NCBI GenBank assembly: GCA_004297625.1
Contig: SCTY01000047.1
Coordinates: 97,353 to 161,352, forward strand
Direction of reading: 5' to 3'
Source: Betaproteobacteria bacterium
GTDB taxonomy: Bacteria > Pseudomonadota > Gammaproteobacteria > Burkholderiales > SG8-39
Length of the DNA stretch: 64,000 bases
Part shown: positions 63,885-64,000 of the stretch, one piece after another
How the letters are laid out: each line of letters opens with the position of its first letter
Position numbering within the stretch: the first letter of the stretch is position 1
Notes under the pieces: generated by a model
What the model was told of the DNA's origin: nothing
Database searches by the model: none
What the model saw: the letters and a program-made list of their open reading frames with translations, nothing else
Translations under genes and position numbers: made by a program

Positions 63885-64000
63885 GGAAACTCTGAACAAG
63901 TCCCCGCGAATCGTGTCTGATGAGAAAGCGCATCAGCGCGATCGGCGGGGAGAATAAGATGAAACAAATGAGCTTTGCATCGGCGGCGTGGAGTGCCAAG
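63885..64000. mobile_element. IS5-family element, left end, continuing off the window
   Basis: The proposed terminal inverted repeat begins GGAAACTCTGAACAAGTCCC at 63885, preceded by the possible 4-bp target duplication CTAA (63881-63884). A transposase start follows 74 bp inside. The element interrupts the M1-peptidase gene. The right end is outside the window. Confidence 0.65.
63959..64000 (+). CDS. IS5-family transposase, N-terminus only
   Basis: The first 14 codons (MKQMSFASAAWSAK) match the usual N-terminus of IS5-group DDE transposases. The gene leaves the window at the right edge. Confidence 0.65.
   Translation, partial: MKQMSFASAAWSAK

Overview
The window is GC-rich, densely packed DNA from a betaproteobacterium. 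The main evidence is the contiguous order tpiA-secG-tRNA-Leu(GAG)-nuoA-to-M, together with TRAP and Bug-type binding-protein transport. No rRNA, CRISPR array or prophage was seen. The only insertion sequence is an IS5-like end at the right border.

1-18.7 kb is core metabolism on the minus strand. It holds a UbiE-like methyltransferase, a hypothetical protein, tpiA, secG, tRNA-Leu, the proton-pumping NADH dehydrogenase genes nuoA-L and the start of nuoM. Upstream lie a TRAP dicarboxylate-type transporter and a two-subunit thiamine-diphosphate 2-oxoacid or acetoin dehydrogenase E1.

18.8-53 kb is an accessory region devoted to redox chemistry, metals and metalloids. Its most striking property is five genes interrupted by a single in-frame UGA, each exactly where the family carries a redox-active Cys or Sec. 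They are two peroxiredoxin-like paralogues (WUPYC), a glycine-reductase selenoprotein-B-like protein (PVUPNC), a deiodinase/thioredoxin-fold protein (FTUPFC) and a DsbA/FrnE-like protein (VUPWC). Four of the five have a perfect hairpin 10-12 nt behind the UGA with a five-base NGUNN loop, as expected for bacterial SECIS elements. In the two paralogues the stem shows a compensatory base-pair change. The selenophosphate synthetase gene selD, fused to an FAD/NAD(P)H dehydrogenase domain, lies in the same region. selA, selB and tRNA-Sec were not found here.

The same region carries a mercury operon (merR/merTPA plus small CC-motif membrane proteins) and a second MerR-controlled heavy-metal operon (HMA protein, P-type ATPase with a YPC motif, CcdA-like proteins, thioredoxin). 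It also has a bufferin-type cluster (DUF2282, DUF692, DUF2063, DoxX), an arsS-like radical SAM gene, two AhpD-like proteins and a second merR with its operator facing the FrnE-like selenoprotein. Two intact ECF sigma/anti-sigma pairs and one decayed pair are present. A recurring promoter-like motif, TGTAAG-N17/18-G(T/A)C(C/T)(A/T)A, sits before the sigma genes, an anti-sigma/CDGSH unit, a symporter, a YiiX-like hydrolase, the GrdB-like selenoprotein, the bufferin cluster and an AhpD-like gene. I infer one ECF-controlled regulon. Between 43.6 and 47.6 kb nearly every gene is broken (deletions, a nonsense codon, frameshifts), so this part is decaying.

53-64 kb holds a single-domain response regulator, a cation-diffusion-facilitator exporter, a phospholipase D/cardiolipin synthase-like lipoprotein, a molybdate/sulfate-type transporter and an OmpR/EnvZ-type two-component system. 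Around it are two copies of a module made of a small Met/Gly-rich exported protein and a SAM methyltransferase with a signal peptide, preceded by an identical 17-bp sequence. The window ends in an M1-peptidase fragment cut by an IS5-like element.
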